A stretch of 17,136 nucleotides of DNA, from NCBI GenBank assembly GCA_947472705.1, contig CANJDA010000030.1, positions 1-17,136 of the forward strand, in the 5' to 3' direction. The notes beneath the pieces are model-generated. The model saw nothing but the letters and a program-made list of their open reading frames with translations. It had not been told where the DNA came from and made no database searches. Each line of letters opens with the position of its first letter. The stretch's first letter is position 1. Made by a program: the position numbers and the translations under genes. This document shows positions 15,245-17,136 of the stretch, piece after piece. The DNA comes from Flavobacteriaceae bacterium. Lineage in GTDB: Bacteria; Bacteroidota; Bacteroidia; Flavobacteriales; Flavobacteriaceae.

Positions 15245-16276
15245 TTAAACTAAGTAGAAGAAGGTAAATACAAATACCCAAACTAAATCAACGAAGTGCC
15301 AATAAAGACCCACTTTCTCTACCATTTCGTAGGTTCTTCTTTTCTCGTAAGTTCCTAAAACAACATTTAAGAAAATGATAAAGTTGATGATAACTCCCGA
15401 GAATACGTGGAAACCGTGGAAACCTGTAATGAAGAAGAAGAAATCAGCAAACAATTTACTACCATATTCGTTGTGTTGTAAATTGGCACCTTCTACTACA
15501 ATATGAGCATTATTTACCATAATGTCAGATTCAGCTCTGGTCAAGATCTCTCTTTTTTTATTGTGATTTAAACCCGGTTGTAGTTTTGTATTGGCTTTAT
15601 CCTCTGGTTTATCTCTATATATTTTTTCTGTTCTTACTAATAAATCAGGGTGTGATTTATAAGCGGCTTGAACCTCTGCTACCGAAAAAGTAGCTAATGA
15701 TTCTTCATCTTTCATAAACCATCTTCCTTTGCTTCTAGTCAACTCTTCTCTTTGTCCTGGTAAATGAACAACAAAGTCGGTTAGTTTTACTCTTTCACCT
15801 TCTTTGTTTACAAATTGAATGATACTTCCTCCTTTGGTTTCAACAGCACCATATTCTCCTTTGATGAAGTTTTTCCACTCCCAAGCTTGTGAGCCTACGA
15901 ATATTAATCCTCCAACAATGGTTAGTAACATGTAAACAGCCACTTTCTTTTGTTTCATTTGATGTCCAGCATCAACGGCTAATACCATCGTTACCGAAGA
16001 GAAAATCAAAATAAATGTCATCAATGCCACATAATACATTGGTGCTTCTACACCATGCATAAACGGAAAGTGTGTAAACACTTCATCAGCCAAAGGCCAA
16101 TTATCAATAAATTTAAATCTTGAAAAACCATAAGCAGCCAAGAAACCCGAGAAAGTCAAAGCATCCGATACGATGAAAAACCACATCATCAATTTGCCAT
16201 AACTTGCTCCCATTGGCTCGTTTCCGCCGCCCCAAGTGTTTTCTGTTTTATTTGCAGTAGTAACTGTCGCTCCCAT
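15245..16276 (-). CDS. Cytochrome c oxidase subunit III with large soluble insertion
   Basis: The 343-residue protein is well above the 190-260 usual for bacterial subunit III. The core is normal. MWFFIVSDALTFSGFLAAYGF (about 31-51) is the first helix, with helices at about 80-103 and 113-132, then SQAWEWKNFIKG. The last two helices contain FITGFHGFHVFSGV (282-295) and LYWHFVDLVWVFVFTFFYLV. Between the EW motif and the YGSKLFADFF helix lie about 130 hydrophilic residues (142-272) with no membrane segment, including FVVHLPGQREELT and AEVQAAYKSHPDLL. The insert probably projects from the membrane next to the oxidase core. Subunit III helps keep proton uptake and oxygen delivery to subunit I. 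It is 43 bases behind the shorter paralogue. Confidence 0.93.
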   Translation of the reverse strand: MGATVTTANKTENTWGGGNEPMGASYGKLMMWFFIVSDALTFSGFLAAYGFSRFKFIDNWPLADEVFTHFPFMHGVEAPMYYVALMTFILIFSSVTMVLAVDAGHQMKQKKVAVYMLLTIVGGLIFVGSQAWEWKNFIKGEYGAVETKGGSIIQFVNKEGERVKLTDFVVHLPGQREELTRSKGRWFMKDEESLATFSVAEVQAAYKSHPDLLVRTEKIYRDKPEDKANTKLQPGLNHNKKREILTRAESDIMVNNAHIVVEGANLQHNEYGSKLFADFFFFITGFHGFHVFSGVIINFIIFLNVVLGTYEKRRTYEMVEKVGLYWHFVDLVWVFVFTFFYLV

Positions 16277-16319
16277 AAAAGTTATTAGTTAAAAAGTTCC
16301 CAAATTTAGATTTTTTTTC

Positions 16320-16904
16320 TTATTTAAAGAAATATAAAAATAAAAACAAACAAATCCATAAGAAATCAAGAAAGTGCCAATACATCGCACCTAACTCAAT
16401 TCCAAGCAATTGACTTGAATTGTATTTTTGTTTAAAATGATTATAAATTATGATTAAAAGCGAAATTAATCCTCCACTTACGTGTGCCAAGTGCAACACA
16501 GCAATTACATACAAGAATGTTGTAGCAATATTACTCTCGGGTCCGGTGAAAAAATACCCAGCATCCATCAATTGATGAAAGCCTATAAATTGTAAAACCA
16601 CAAAACTAATTCCGAGTAATAATGTTAAAAGCAGCAAGTTAGTTGTTGCTTTTCGGTTGTCTTTCCGTATTGTTTTTTTGGCCAAATGTAAACAAACACT
16701 ACACAAAATGATAGCCAGTGAACTAAAGTAAAATGCTGTAGGCAGTTGGAAATCTTTCATCCAGTCTTCTCTTGATTTACTTACCACAAAAGCACTAGTA
16801 ATCCCGGCAAACATCATCGTCATGCTCACCATAGCAAACCATAATAATAATTTATAAGAACGCGCCGTTCTGGCTTTGTGTTCTTCGCTTGTCATTGTTG
16901 CCAT
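16320..16904 (-). CDS. Cytochrome c oxidase subunit III, short paralogue
   Basis: The 194-residue protein has five membrane helices, the family minimum. KLLLWFAMVSMTMMFAGITSAFVV is the opening helix, LQFIGFHQL replaces the EW-motif region, and LHLAHVSGGLI plus MYWHFLDFLWICLFLFLYF close the protein. It lacks the long insert of the neighbouring subunit III and differs at many positions, so the two are old paralogues; both probably belong to one oxidase, as in other Flavobacteria. It begins one base after the haem O synthase stop, so the two are surely co-transcribed. Confidence 0.92.
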   Translation of the reverse strand: MATMTSEEHKARTARSYKLLLWFAMVSMTMMFAGITSAFVVSKSREDWMKDFQLPTAFYFSSLAIILCSVCLHLAKKTIRKDNRKATTNLLLLTLLLGISFVVLQFIGFHQLMDAGYFFTGPESNIATTFLYVIAVLHLAHVSGGLISLLIIIYNHFKQKYNSSQLLGIELGAMYWHFLDFLWICLFLFLYFFK

Positions 16905-16905
16905 A

Positions 16906-17136
16906 TTATCTTAAAAATTTATCTATTATATAAACCAACTGTAATAAACTGATATAGGAAACACTCACCAGCATCAGTGCTCTTGCCGCTTTAGCGGTTC
17001 TAAATTGGTATAACTTCATCGCATAAAAAATCATCCAAAGCCCAAGCAAAAATACAATTCCTGCCGCAATTGGCGAAATAAATAATCTGCCTGTAAAACC
17101 TAACGAAGGTAACAAGGACGCCACCAATAACCAAAC
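16906..17136 (-). CDS. ctaB: Protoheme IX farnesyltransferase (haem O synthase), C-terminal end only
   Basis: Only the last 76 codons are in the window; the frame runs open through the right edge. The initiation-like TTG at 17127 is an internal Leu codon. The visible part has VASLLPSLGFTGRLF, a helix at about PIAAGIVFLLGLWMIFYA, and 'KAARALMLVSVSYISLLQLVYIID' as the final helix, matching the C-terminus of the CtaB/CyoE family. The enzyme adds a farnesyl chain to protohaem to make haem O, precursor of haem A, in the inner membrane. The position in front of two subunit III genes supports the call. Confidence 0.85.
   Translation of the reverse strand, partial: VWLLVASLLPSLGFTGRLFISPIAAGIVFLLGLWMIFYAMKLYQFRTAKAARALMLVSVSYISLLQLVYIIDKFLR

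Noticed and set aside
17122..17127. A complete 73-residue protein starting at TTG near the right edge
   Set aside because: The frame continues upstream through the window edge and matches the C-terminus of haem O synthase, so it is a partial gene.

Overview
The window looks like chromosomal DNA of a flavobacterium (Bacteroidota, Flavobacterium or a close relative). The DNA is AT-rich. There are no clear Shine-Dalgarno sequences, and several genes are preceded by the Bacteroidota -7 promoter box TAnnTTTG. Gene content is also typical of the group: a very long secreted 'choice-of-anchor L' surface protein, a NifU-type Fe-S protein with doubled N domain, a DUF4403 lipoprotein, and a flavobacterial cytochrome c oxidase assembly cluster. 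The window is densely coding: no stretch over about 130 bases lacks a gene or a described element. I found no tRNA, rRNA, CRISPR array, insertion sequence or phage gene.

Layout: (1) 1-3510, minus strand: the first 1170 codons of a giant secreted modular protein that runs off the left edge. It has a signal peptide, a choice-of-anchor L domain, a PKD-like domain, two tandem Ig-like repeats and at least seven related modules of about 95 residues. (2) 3511-3637: a short divergent promoter region. (3) 3638-7625, plus strand: a NifU-family Fe-S scaffold with its own terminator, a conserved structured element resembling a Flavobacteria-specific RNA motif, a DUF255/thioredoxin-like protein and an MscS channel. 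(4) 7626-11071, minus strand: TolC-type outer-membrane channel, HlyD/MacA-type adaptor and tsaB (TTG start), spaced as one operon. (5) 11235-12629, plus strand: a DUF4403 lipoprotein. (6) 12631-17136, minus strand: haem/copper oxidase genes: the end of haem O synthase (ctaB/cyoE), two subunit III paralogues and subunit IV, then a terminator and a second transcription unit with a cysteine-less SCO-like protein, a SCO copper chaperone, a DUF420 (CtaM-like) protein and a tiny membrane protein with a CxxC.

How they work together: the right third makes and assembles an aa3-type terminal oxidase. Haem O synthesis, two subunit III proteins and subunit IV sit next to copper delivery (SCO) and other assembly factors. 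Subunits I and II are not in the window. The TolC/adaptor pair is two thirds of a tripartite exporter whose inner-membrane pump is not encoded here. TsaB belongs to tRNA t6A modification, and its place behind the exporter pair is probably incidental. I see no defence or mobile system. The most notable oddities are an EF-hand-like loop in the DUF420 protein, the SCO-like protein without metal ligands, a soluble insertion of about 130 residues in one COX3, the CxxC mini-protein and the structured intergenic element.
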